NCBI GenBank assembly: GCA_017881145.1
Contig: JADGRG010000125.1
Location: 1 to 6,941, forward strand
Origin: Sandaracinaceae bacterium
GTDB taxonomy: Bacteria > Myxococcota_A > Polyangia > Polyangiales > JAFGIB01
Length of the DNA stretch: 6,941 bases
Reading direction: 5' to 3'
A program made the translations under genes and the position numbers. Every line of letters starts with the position of its first letter. The stretch's first letter is position 1. The notes under the pieces are model-generated. The model was not told the origin of the DNA. It ran no database searches and was given only the letters and a program-made list of their open reading frames with translations. Below, in pieces: positions 1 through 6,511 of this stretch.

Positions 1-555
1 GAGATCGGGGTCGAAGACCCGACCGAGCAACTCTTTCATCAGGTCCGAAGTCTTGGGCGTGAGCTCCGAAGGCTTGATCATCACGCGATTGCCCGCGGCG
101 AGCGCGGCCGCAAGCGGTCCGAGCGCCAGCGACACCGGGTAGTTCCAGGGAGAGATCACGCCCACCACGCCGAGCGGCTGCGGATGAACCTTGGCGCGAC
201 CCGGCTGAAAGCTCAGCGCCACGTGACGCGAACGGGGCTTCATCCAACCCTTCAAGTGAGTGCGTGCGTACTTGATGCCGGCGACCAGCGTGTAGATCTC
301 GGCGGTCTCCGTCTCATGAAAAAAGCGACACGAAAAGTCCTCCGAGATGGCCTTGGCGATGCGGCCCTGCTCGTGGCGCACCAGGTCGAGCAGCTTCTGC
401 AAGCGATCCATGCGCTGCTCGTAGCTCGGGTTCGGCTCGCGCCGATAAGCGGCTTTCATGCGCTCGAACGAGTGGCGCAGATCCGAGGTAACGGGAACAG
501 CATCGGAGTGCCGCTCGCGGGAGGAAGCATCGACGGCAGGGGCGAGCTGTGGCAT
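1..555 (-). CDS. Aldehyde dehydrogenase, coniferyl-aldehyde-dehydrogenase type (N-terminal part, cut by window edge)
   Basis: The minus frame is open from an ATG at 553-555 to the window edge and gives 185 residues. Residues 125-164 carry an unmistakable ALDH block: PQPLGVVGVISPWNYP, then AALAAGNRVMIKPSE. Asn138 in SPWNYP corresponds to the conserved oxyanion-hole asparagine, and Lys161 and Glu164 to the NAD(P)-binding KPSE motif. The segment DFSCRFFHETETAEI (about 73-87), followed by an Arg/His-rich stretch around HLKGWMKPRSRHV, resembles the coniferyl aldehyde dehydrogenase (CalB-like) branch. That branch oxidises aromatic or other hydrophobic aldehydes to acids in the cytoplasm with NAD(P)+. 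The catalytic Cys and Glu would lie beyond the window, so activity cannot be judged. The start is supported by AGAGG at 563-567, 7 nt upstream. The gene is divergent from the SRPBCC gene. The ALDH family is near certain; the CalB subfamily and its substrate are inferred. Confidence 0.93.
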   Translation of the reverse strand, partial: MPQLAPAVDASSRERHSDAVPVTSDLRHSFERMKAAYRREPNPSYEQRMDRLQKLLDLVRHEQGRIAKAISEDFSCRFFHETETAEIYTLVAGIKYARTHLKGWMKPRSRHVALSFQPGRAKVHPQPLGVVGVISPWNYPVSLALGPLAAALAAGNRVMIKPSELTPKTSDLMKELLGRVFDPDL

Positions 556-562
556 CGGAAGA

Positions 563-567
563 CCTCT
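563..567 (-). promoter_or_regulatory. Ribosome binding site of the aldehyde dehydrogenase gene
   Basis: On the minus strand this reads AGAGG, followed by 7 nt and then ATG (553-555). It fixes the start of a gene whose other end is outside the window. Confidence 0.6.
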
Positions 568-708
568 GTCTTTGGGGTGGGTGCTTTGCTGCGGTCGGCA
601 GTGTGCCACGAATCAGCACCGCAATTCCCACCGCGATGCCCGCCCATGACACTCCCGGGGTTGGAGCAGACGTGTAGAACACTGCAGGGTGCTAACCAGC
701 CCCGAGGC

Positions 709-736
709 AGCTTGCGGCTGGCGCCGGCCGCAGGCT
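709..736. repeat. 28-bp near-perfect palindrome in the divergent intergenic region
   Basis: Positions 709-736 are self-complementary around the centre GGCGCC (720-725). All 14 symmetrical pairs are complementary except two that would be G-T (712/733 and 719/726). As RNA it could fold into a hairpin, but no T-run follows on either strand, so it does not look like an intrinsic terminator. Its place between two divergent genes fits a regulator-binding site or a dispersed palindromic repeat. Which of these it is cannot be told from one copy. Confidence 0.5.
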
Positions 737-852
737 TTGACGATTTACTCTGGGTTTCCGGGCACTTTTTGGCAGACTGCGAGGGGTGATGCGCCGCAAC
801 CGGGCGTGGCTCGACACGGCCCAGGCTCGGCAGCATCCATCGACTCTCGAAA

Positions 853-857
853 AAGGA
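853..857 (+). promoter_or_regulatory. Ribosome binding site that selects the SRPBCC start
   Basis: AAGGA lies 11 nt before the ATG at 869. The spacing is slightly long, but it is the best purine-rich match and argues against the longer frame that begins at 689. Confidence 0.5.
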
Positions 858-868
858 CCCACCCTCTC

Positions 869-1309
869 ATGGCTCTCATTGCAAGCGCTGAGCTCAACAT
901 CACCGTTCCGATCCAGACGGCGTTTGCACGCTTCATCGACTTCTCCACCTGGGATCAGTGGATGCCGCGGGGCTTTCGTCCGATCTCGGGACCAGCCCGC
1001 CAGCTCCGCGAAGGCGACCACTTCAGCATGGCGCTGGGCGGCGGTCGTGGCCTGCCGTCTGCGCTCACGGTGATTCGCTTGCGTCCAAATCGCGAGATCT
1101 GCTGGAAGGGAGGCATCCCGAACCTGCTGGTCGGCGAGCATTCGTTCTTCTTCAACGACGAGGGACGCACTACCCGCATCCGCTCCGAGGAGCCGTTCAC
1201 AGGCATGCTGACGTGGGGCCCGCTCGGCACGCTCCTGCAGCGCCAGGCTGAACAGGCAGTCGAGCACACGCTGGCCAGCTTCGCGGCCTACCTCGCCAAG
1301 CAACCTTAG
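869..1309 (+). CDS. SRPBCC family protein (START/polyketide cyclase/dehydrase-like fold)
   Basis: The 146-residue product starts MALIASAELNITVPIQTAF, where a beta-strand and the helical 'pimple' typical of SRPBCC proteins are followed by FIDFSTWDQWMP (about residues 23-34), the usual D-F-x-x-W-x-x-W signature of this fold. Later strands (HFSMALGG, ALTVIRLRPNREICWKGG, GEHSFFFNDEGRTTRIRSEEPFTG) and a long C-terminal helix (LQRQAEQAVEHTLASFAAYL) complete the cup-shaped ligand-binding fold and match the family's usual length. The ATG at 869 is preferred over an in-frame upstream start at 689 because the extra residues lack family character and AAGGA lies at 853-857. No signal peptide is seen, so it is probably cytoplasmic. 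The ligand is unknown. It converges on the lipoprotein gene, with only 28 bases between the two stop codons. Confidence 0.88.
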   Translation: MALIASAELNITVPIQTAFARFIDFSTWDQWMPRGFRPISGPARQLREGDHFSMALGGGRGLPSALTVIRLRPNREICWKGGIPNLLVGEHSFFFNDEGRTTRIRSEEPFTGMLTWGPLGTLLQRQAEQAVEHTLASFAAYLAKQP

Positions 1310-1337
1310 CGGCGGGGCGCGCGGGGGATGAGTCAGC

Positions 1338-2921
1338 TCAGGGCTTGGGGTAGGTCAAGATCATGCCGGACGAGTCGATGGTGGCGAGCACGATCAAGTT
1401 GCCTGTGACGGCAATGAGCGGACGCTTCAGTTTGTTCGAAGAAAGAAGGGTTCGCGAGGTACCGGGTGTCTTGTCGGTTACGACCAGGAACGCGACCTCG
1501 TCGTTGTTGCCCGTCGTGTAGGTCCAGTAGAGCTTGTCGTTGTCGATCGCGAGCCCGCCGATGCCCTGACCACCCTCTTCTAGCGCCAGCCTCGTGACGT
1601 CGCCTCCACTGAGCGATATGGAATAGAGCACCGTGCTGTACCCGCCGGTTGTGGTGGTGCTGGTGGCCAGGCCACCCCAGTACGCGGTCGCGCCGTCTAG
1701 CACCAAGAACTCCGAGGGTTGAAGCGCAGGGGACGGAATCGTCACCAGGTTGTTGAGGTTCTTCCCGTCCTTGTCCGCACAGCGGAACCCCAGGTCGGTG
1801 AACCAACAGATGTGCGTCGCATTGGCAGCGATGTTGCGCGACCATACCGATTCCGTACTCGTCAGTAGCGGCTCAGCTCCGGCGGAGCCGTCTTTGCGCA
1901 TCCGATAGACGATGCTGCCAGACGAGGCGGCAACCTCAGTCCAGTAGAGGTAGGTGTCATCGAGCGCGAGGCGCCCCTTAAAATTGGGACGTGTGACAAG
2001 AGGCGTGGCAGCTCCGCCGCTCAAGGCGACGGTCTCGATCACAGGCACAGCTTGACCCGTGACGAAGTACGCGTTGGTGGAGTCGACGGCGAGCTCGGCC
2101 GGGCGTTCGAGTCCCGGCACCAGCACCTCGGCAGTGCCGCCAGTCAGCGCCACACGAGCCACGGTCCCGTCTTTGCGCCAATTGCCGAGCGGGTCCTGCG
2201 TGCCGAATGTCGTCCAGTAAGCGTAGGTGGAGTCGACCGCCAAGTCACTGATGGACGCCTGGCCGCTGGCCAGCACGGTCGTGCAGATGCCCGAGCCGCA
2301 GGGTGCGCCGGTACCACAGGCGTTCCCGCAAGCACCGCAGGCATTTGAATCGCTGCTCAAGTCTGCTTCGCAGCCGTTGGCTGCATTGGCGTCACAATCG
2401 CCGAAGCCACTGTCGCAAGTGATGATGCAGGCGTTGCACTGCGCATGCAGCGCGGGTCCGTCGCAGCTTTCGCCAGCTTGGACAATTCCATCACCGCATC
2501 TCGGCACGGCTGCGTCCGCCGCTGGCGACGGCAATGCCGCATCCGACCTCCGCACCTGCGCGTCCTTCTGCACGCCAGCGTCGGTCTGAGATGCGTGCGC
2601 AACCACGCAGATCGCACCTGCAGCCGAGGCCAGGCTCGCCTCGCATCGACCACCCTGAGCCACCTGGCTGATGGGTTTGCATTCGGCGGCACTCCCTACA
2701 CCGCTGCAGCTTGTGTCGTTCGTGCAGGCCTTGGTGCATGCTCCGCAGGTGCAGCTGAGCGTGCTGCCACAGTCCTTGCTCGTGGCGCAGGGCTTGAGCC
2801 AGTTGGTGTTCTTGTCGGGGTCCGGCAGCACCGCTTTGGCGCACGCGCCGAAGCTGAGCAGGGTGGTGAGGAGCGCGAGCCGAGCGGTGAGGCGTCTTCC
2901 GTTGGATAGGTTAAGCAACAT
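1338..2921 (-). CDS. Cys-rich lipoprotein with C-terminal beta-propeller-like repeats
   Basis: The product is 527 residues from the ATG at 2919-2921. A basic N-terminus (NGRRLTARL) and a hydrophobic stretch lead to LLSFGAC, a probable lipobox with Cys27 as lipidation site, although Phe at -3 is atypical. Residues 45-105 form a first Cys-rich module (core LSCTCGACTKACTNDTSC). A low-complexity Ala/Asp linker follows, then a second module (142-213) with CGDGIVQAGESCD and CGACGNACG, motifs common in myxobacterial exported proteins. From about residue 224 a motif of the type LAVDSTYAYWT recurs about seven times, near residues 227, 277, 318, 364, 406, 457 and 503, spaced 41-51 residues and separated by stretches like VARVALTGGTAEVL. 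This suggests a seven-bladed propeller facing the periplasm or cell surface. The start overlaps the end of the upstream regulator-like gene by 11 bases. Ligand and function are unknown. Confidence 0.88.
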   Translation of the reverse strand: MLLNLSNGRRLTARLALLTTLLSFGACAKAVLPDPDKNTNWLKPCATSKDCGSTLSCTCGACTKACTNDTSCSGVGSAAECKPISQVAQGGRCEASLASAAGAICVVAHASQTDAGVQKDAQVRRSDAALPSPAADAAVPRCGDGIVQAGESCDGPALHAQCNACIITCDSGFGDCDANAANGCEADLSSDSNACGACGNACGTGAPCGSGICTTVLASGQASISDLAVDSTYAYWTTFGTQDPLGNWRKDGTVARVALTGGTAEVLVPGLERPAELAVDSTNAYFVTGQAVPVIETVALSGGAATPLVTRPNFKGRLALDDTYLYWTEVAASSGSIVYRMRKDGSAGAEPLLTSTESVWSRNIAANATHICWFTDLGFRCADKDGKNLNNLVTIPSPALQPSEFLVLDGATAYWGGLATSTTTTGGYSTVLYSISLSGGDVTRLALEEGGQGIGGLAIDNDKLYWTYTTGNNDEVAFLVVTDKTPGTSRTLLSSNKLKRPLIAVTGNLIVLATIDSSGMILTYPKP

Positions 2922-3930
2922 GTCCATCCTCCATTATGACGGCATCGGCTTCGGGCCCGACGACGTTCTGCCCAAAGTAAAAGGTCACTTCCGTAAGCTT
3001 GTCGGGATCGAGCGGGTGCATGCGGTTGTGCTCGGTGACGCGGTCCCAGAGCGCGTTGACGTCGGCTCGAACACGCCCTAGCAGGCCTAACACTTCTCGC
3101 TCGAAGGGATGCCCCGGGTCGAGACTGAAGGCTATCGTGCTACCGCCGATCAGGTCAGTGTGCAGCGAGCGCGTGCCGCCCTGCCGGAGCTTCGCTCCGA
3201 TGGCAGTCGCCACGGCGGAAAAGTGGTCGAGCACGGCAGCCTCCCAGCCCTGCTCGGCGCCCACCGGAATGCTGAGCTTGGAGCAGGTCAACCACGTTTC
3301 GTGGTCGCTCACGCTCTGCTCGATGCGGCCGTCCGCGAGCAGCGCAGCGATGGCTTGCTCGCGCAGCGTATCCGGATAGGGCAGCTCGCTCACGAGCTGC
3401 CTTGCTGCGACACGTCGGTGCTCGTAGATGGCGAGCCACACGAAGCTCGTGACCGCGTCGAGCTCGCCTTCGCCGGCCAGCGCCGCACGCGCCTCCGCAC
3501 TCGACACGCTGTAATAGGTGCTGCCGCCTCGACCCGTCGCCGAGAGCAACCCGCTGCCGATCAGGTCCTTGAGCACTGCGGCCACGTCGAGCGCGTCGTC
3601 GCGCCGGAAGTGACTTTCGATCTGCTGCCGGGTGACACCGCCCTGGGCCCGCACGTGCTCCAGCACCGCGCTCCAGAGCGTCTGGTCTGCGTGCGTCTTG
3701 CTCTCGGCCAGGCGCTGCATCTTCTTCTGGTAGGAGCGCAGCGCCAGCCCGAACATATCGGCCGCCACCTTGCGCGACACGCCCTGCGCCTCAATCTCGC
3801 TGGCCAGGTCGAAGAACACCTGATCGGCGACCTTGGCCAGCGGCGCTCGGATGCCGGCCACGGTCGAGAGCTGAGCGATCAGCACCGTGGTCTGGCGCAC
3901 GATGGCATCGACGAGTTGGCGAGTTTCCAT
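2911..3930 (-). CDS. Putative multi-domain helix-turn-helix/winged-helix protein, upstream partner of the lipoprotein gene
   Basis: The product is 339 residues from the ATG at 3928-3930. No enzyme motif, signal peptide or membrane segment is seen, so it is probably cytoplasmic. Residues 50-74 (GVSRKVAADMFGLALRSYQK and onward) resemble the Fis-type helix-turn-helix, in which S/T-R-x-x-A-A-x-x-x-G-x-x-x-R-x-x-x-x-K-x-x-x-L is usual. Residues 84-143 look like a winged helix: a helix, GGVTRQQIESHFR, then VLKDLIGSGLLSATGRGGSTYYSV as recognition helix and wing. A second winged-helix-like stretch follows at about 159-210 (WLAIYEHRRVAARQLVSEL). The C-terminal 120 residues are unrecognised and may be a sensory or dimerisation domain. 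The frame stays open upstream to 4230, but that part would overlap the signal-peptide region of the divergent gene, so METRQLVD is preferred, although its ribosome binding site is weak. A regulatory role is inferred from fold-like patterns only. Confidence 0.8.
   Translation of the reverse strand: METRQLVDAIVRQTTVLIAQLSTVAGIRAPLAKVADQVFFDLASEIEAQGVSRKVAADMFGLALRSYQKKMQRLAESKTHADQTLWSAVLEHVRAQGGVTRQQIESHFRRDDALDVAAVLKDLIGSGLLSATGRGGSTYYSVSSAEARAALAGEGELDAVTSFVWLAIYEHRRVAARQLVSELPYPDTLREQAIAALLADGRIEQSVSDHETWLTCSKLSIPVGAEQGWEAAVLDHFSAVATAIGAKLRQGGTRSLHTDLIGGSTIAFSLDPGHPFEREVLGLLGRVRADVNALWDRVTEHNRMHPLDPDKLTEVTFYFGQNVVGPEADAVIMEDGHVA
2928..2932 (-). promoter_or_regulatory. Ribosome binding site that decides the lipoprotein start
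   Basis: The minus strand reads GGAGG here. It directly abuts a first ATG (2925-2927), leaving no spacer, but is 6 nt from a second in-frame ATG (2919-2921). The second ATG is therefore the better start, trimming two residues. The site lies inside the last codons of the upstream gene, which favours coupled translation. Confidence 0.75.
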
Positions 3931-3993
3931 ACCAGCCAGTCTGAGGGCGGCCGCTCTTGCGGACCAGATGGAAGAAAGTTCATCGGTAGCGCT

Positions 3994-4016
3994 GCGAGCA
4001 ACTGGGTCGTGCTCGT
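3994..4016. promoter_or_regulatory. Imperfect inverted repeat in the divergent control region
   Basis: GCGAGCA, nine bases, then TGCTCGT form 7-bp arms with one G-T mismatch, midway between the divergent starts at 3930 and 4090. The position suits an operator, possibly for the adjacent helix-turn-helix protein, but arms this short occur by chance in G+C-rich DNA. Confidence 0.22.
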
Positions 4017-4076
4017 CGATCGGGCCTTTGGAGCAAGCCCCGCTTCCGGCCTGCACAGCTGCGCGGAGACATCGTG

Positions 4077-4082
4077 TATCAT
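4077..4082 (+). promoter_or_regulatory. Candidate -10 box for the exported beta-barrel protein gene
   Basis: TATCAT matches five of six bases of the sigma-70 -10 consensus and ends 7 nt before the GTG at 4090, so transcription could begin at or next to the start codon. No good -35 box is visible 16-18 nt upstream, so the call is weak. Confidence 0.3.
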
Positions 4083-4089
4083 CGCGCTC

Positions 4090-5373
4090 GTGCTCCGACG
4101 CACCGGCACCTGCGCTTGCCTCGCCCTTTGCCTCAGCGCCGTGGCCGTCGTCGCGCGGGCCCAGGACGTGCGTGACGTAGTGCGTGGGCACTTGGCCAAC
4201 GAGCTGGAAGACCAACCAGCGAAGACCCAACCGGCTACAGCGCCGGCTTCACCGCCGAGCACCGACGCCGAGCCCGCGCCGCCACCTGCAAGCGAGCCAG
4301 CCGCGCCTCCGAGCGGCGAGAGCGCTCCACCACCCGGCGGCGTTGCCTTCACGCTCTCCACGGACGGTCCGAAATACACTGGACCTTCGCTGCCGCAGCG
4401 CGTGTTCGGTCGGCAGTTCGAGATCGATCTGAAGCTCGGCGCGGGTTATCGCGGCTGGCAGCCGCAGCAGTATCCGACGGTGAAGGTGGCAGCTGGCAGC
4501 TACTACGTGTGGACCATCGACGTGCGCGCCCGGATCATGCGCTGGCTGATCTTGCGCCGCGGCTACTACGAATCCAACGAGCTATCCGGCCCACGCACCA
4601 ACGAAGCGGCGGTCGCGACGCAGGTCGGCGAATACGTCCCCAAGGCCGCGTGGGTGCTGGGCGTGCTCGGCTTTCCCATCACCGAGGTCTGGGAGCCGAT
4701 CATCCGCTACGAAAGCCGAGCGTTTCGCACCTCGGCTCAGCCTAGCGAGCCGGTCTGCGTCGTGAACGACAAGGTCGCGGGCGATCTCGCGAGCTGCCCG
4801 CGCTCCACCACCAAGCTGAACATGATCTCGGGCTTCGAGACCTTCGTCTTGGGCGTGCGCTACGACAAATCGAAGGACCACAGCCCCGGGGTCACCACGC
4901 GCACCGAGCCAGTGCCGCCCATGACCTTCGGCATCGGCCTGATGTCGTACCGCAAGCCCTATCAAGTCACGGTCGGACAGAACACGCTCAAGGAATACCT
5001 CTTCGATGGCCGCTTCAAAGGAGGGGGCCTGGCCTTCGCCACGGATGTCGGCGGTGGGGTGTACCGGCTCTTTCTGGATCTCGACATGCAGGTCGGGCTG
5101 GGCCAGGTCAACCTCACCAAGAACCTCACGCTCAACTCCCTCGCGCCCGAGGACTGGCTGATCGGCTACCTGCAAGGCAACGTCACCGTCGGCTACAACC
5201 TACCCATCTGGCGCGCGGCGCCGACCTTGATGTTCGTGCCTCAGGGAACCATCGGCGGCGCCAGCTTCTACTTCTTCAAGCCGAACCAGAAAGCGAGCGA
5301 CCAGAGCGACGCCAAGAGCCTCAACTGGGATCTGCTCTGGTCGGTGCACGCGCAACTCGTGCTCTCGCTCTGA
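4090..5373 (+). CDS. Exported protein with Pro/Ala-rich linker and probable outer-membrane beta-barrel domain
   Basis: The product is 427 residues from GTG 4090. Residues 1-24 (MLRRTGTCACLALCLSAVAV, ending ARA) form a Sec signal peptide with a likely cleavage site ARA/QD. Residues 43-84 are almost entirely Pro, Ala, Ser and Glu, a flexible spacer that could span the periplasm or peptidoglycan. The remaining 340 or so residues have alternating polar/hydrophobic stretches rich in aromatic residues and Gly (FEIDLKLGAGYRGW, NVTVGYNLPIW, GGASFYFF) and end with WSVHAQLVLSL, as expected for an outer-membrane barrel. Two Cys in PVCVVNDKVAGDLASCPR could form a loop disulfide. No specific family is recognised. 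GTG is the only in-frame start that places the signal peptide at the N-terminus; no Shine-Dalgarno site precedes it. It is divergent from the regulator-like gene and 103 nt upstream of the DsbA-like gene. Confidence 0.82.
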   Translation: MLRRTGTCACLALCLSAVAVVARAQDVRDVVRGHLANELEDQPAKTQPATAPASPPSTDAEPAPPPASEPAAPPSGESAPPPGGVAFTLSTDGPKYTGPSLPQRVFGRQFEIDLKLGAGYRGWQPQQYPTVKVAAGSYYVWTIDVRARIMRWLILRRGYYESNELSGPRTNEAAVATQVGEYVPKAAWVLGVLGFPITEVWEPIIRYESRAFRTSAQPSEPVCVVNDKVAGDLASCPRSTTKLNMISGFETFVLGVRYDKSKDHSPGVTTRTEPVPPMTFGIGLMSYRKPYQVTVGQNTLKEYLFDGRFKGGGLAFATDVGGGVYRLFLDLDMQVGLGQVNLTKNLTLNSLAPEDWLIGYLQGNVTVGYNLPIWRAAPTLMFVPQGTIGGASFYFFKPNQKASDQSDAKSLNWDLLWSVHAQLVLSL

Positions 5374-5464
5374 GCGCAAACGGGCCGATCGCTATCGACC
5401 TTGCAGCCCATCCATTCGGCTTGCATATCCGGGTCCGCGCGGGCACCTTCTGGCTCCTTTCAGA

Positions 5465-5470
5465 GAAGGA
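5465..5470 (+). promoter_or_regulatory. Ribosome binding site of the DsbA-like lipoprotein gene
   Basis: GAAGGA lies 6 nt before ATG 5477, a strong match that fixes the start. Confidence 0.75.
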
Positions 5471-5476
5471 ATCTCC

Positions 5477-6511
5477 ATGCCCGCTCGGTCCAGCTCGTTC
5501 TCATTCGCCGCCCGCCTGATCACCTTGATCTTCTTGCTCGCAGCCATCAGCTGCGTTGCGCTGGGCTGCGCCGGCACGACGCAGAAGCCTGCGGAAAAGC
5601 CCTCGGCAGCGAGCGCGGAGAACGATGGCAAGCTCGGCCCTGAGTGCCAGCATTTCGCGAGCGCGCTCTGCGATGCGCTCGGGAGCGACTCCGAGGACTG
5701 CGCCTCGCTGCGCAACGTCGGACAATGGTTGCCCCCGAAGGCCTGCACGGCTGCAGCCGCCGATCTGCCCGTGGCGCTGGCTCGCGTGAACCAGCTGCGT
5801 AAGGACTGCGATGCGCTTGCGCAAAAGCTCTGTGCCGAGCTGGGCGACAAAACGGCCACCTGTGCGGAGATCACCCGCGACATGCCGCAAGTGCCAGCGG
5901 GGCGTTGCAAGCCGTTGCTCGCGCACTACCCCGAGATCGTCGCCCAGATGCGTGAACGCCAGACCCGCTCCCAGCCGGTGAGCGACGAGCAGTGGCGCTC
6001 GTTATTGGTGGGAGCACCGCCTGCGTCCGGTGCCGAGAGCGCCAAGGTCACCATCGTGGAGTTCTCCGACTTCCAGTGCCCCTACTGCGCGCAAGCCAGC
6101 GCGACAGTGAAGCAGCTTCGTGACACCTACGGCGACAAAGTGCGGATCGTGTTCCACCAGTTTCCGCTGCCCTTCCACGACAACGCGCGCAACGCTGCCG
6201 CGGCCTCACTGGCCGCCCACGCGCAAGGCAAGTTCTGGGCGCTGCACGACGTGCTCTTCGAGCACCAGGGCGCCCTCGATCGCGCGAGCCTCGAACGCTA
6301 CGCCGCCCAGGCCGGTTTGGATGTGACGGCCTTCAAGCAAGCGCTCGATGCAGGCTCCTACAACGCGCAGATCGACGCCGAGCTCGCGCTCGGCCGCACC
6401 CTGCACGTCGACGGAACCCCCACCATGTTCCTGAACGGCAAGCGCGTGGAAAATCCCATCGACTTCGATGAGGTCGCCCCGCTCGTCGACGCCGCGCTTG
6501 GCACCAAGTAG
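5477..6511 (+). CDS. DsbA-family thioredoxin-fold lipoprotein with a duplicated four-Cys N-terminal module
   Basis: The product is 344 residues. Residues 14-31 form a hydrophobic export signal (LITLIFLLAAISCVALGC). Cys31 (or Cys26) is a plausible lipidation site, although neither lipobox is canonical. Residues 57-144 hold two tandem copies of the pattern CX7CX9CX14C (Cys57, 65, 75, 90 and Cys111, 119, 129, 144). The C-terminal domain, from about residue 190, is DsbA/Thioredoxin_4-like: TIVEFSDFQCPYC with the redox pair Cys201/Cys204, then HQFPLPFHDNA, a helical insert, and HVDGTPTMFLNGK with the cis-proline Pro315. Known relatives make, reduce or isomerise disulfides in exported proteins, and a membrane-anchored periplasmic location is inferred. 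The gene follows the beta-barrel gene on the same strand after 103 nt and could be co-transcribed. The function of the Cys module is unknown; it may be a structural, substrate-binding or electron-relay domain. Confidence 0.92.
   Translation: MPARSSSFSFAARLITLIFLLAAISCVALGCAGTTQKPAEKPSAASAENDGKLGPECQHFASALCDALGSDSEDCASLRNVGQWLPPKACTAAAADLPVALARVNQLRKDCDALAQKLCAELGDKTATCAEITRDMPQVPAGRCKPLLAHYPEIVAQMRERQTRSQPVSDEQWRSLLVGAPPASGAESAKVTIVEFSDFQCPYCAQASATVKQLRDTYGDKVRIVFHQFPLPFHDNARNAAAASLAAHAQGKFWALHDVLFEHQGALDRASLERYAAQAGLDVTAFKQALDAGSYNAQIDAELALGRTLHVDGTPTMFLNGKRVENPIDFDEVAPLVDAALGTK

Larger units (their letters stand above)
556..868. other. Divergent intergenic region between the ALDH and SRPBCC genes
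   Basis: This stretch of 313 bases separates two divergently oriented genes, so both promoters should lie here. Apart from the two ribosome binding sites and the palindrome at 709-736, I see no convincing coding sequence. The open frames that cross it have shadow-like composition and no credible start. TTGACG at 737-742 resembles a -35 box but has no -10 partner at 16-18 nt. A short inverted repeat, GTGT-AGA-ACAC, lies at 672-682. Confidence 0.6.

Noticed and set aside
737..765. TTGACG as the -35 box of the SRPBCC gene
   Set aside because: No -10-like hexamer lies 16-18 nt downstream (the sequence there is GGGCAC or similar).
184..789. Plus-strand open frame at the left end
   Set aside because: It is antisense to the clear aldehyde dehydrogenase sequence and extends into intergenic DNA.
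689..868. Upstream extension of the SRPBCC gene
   Set aside because: The SRPBCC fold begins at MALIASAELNITVP, with AAGGA just before it; the added residues are low-complexity and run through the 28-bp palindrome.
2052..2909. Several plus-strand open frames opposite the lipoprotein gene
   Set aside because: They overlap a strongly supported minus-strand gene with repeats and Cys modules; their own translations have no recognisable features.
3931..4230. N-terminal extension of the regulator-like gene
   Set aside because: It would overlap the start and signal-peptide region of the divergent exported protein, and the extra residues show no domain character.
3109..5373. A 754-codon plus-strand open frame
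   Set aside because: Its first 980 or so bases are antisense to the well-supported regulator-like gene, and the signal peptide appears only at GTG 4090. The upstream part is a G+C-rich shadow frame.
5401..5429. Possible promoter TTGCAG-N17-CATATC before the DsbA-like gene
   Set aside because: Each box matches only three of six consensus bases, which is expected by chance, and the gene may be read from the upstream promoter.
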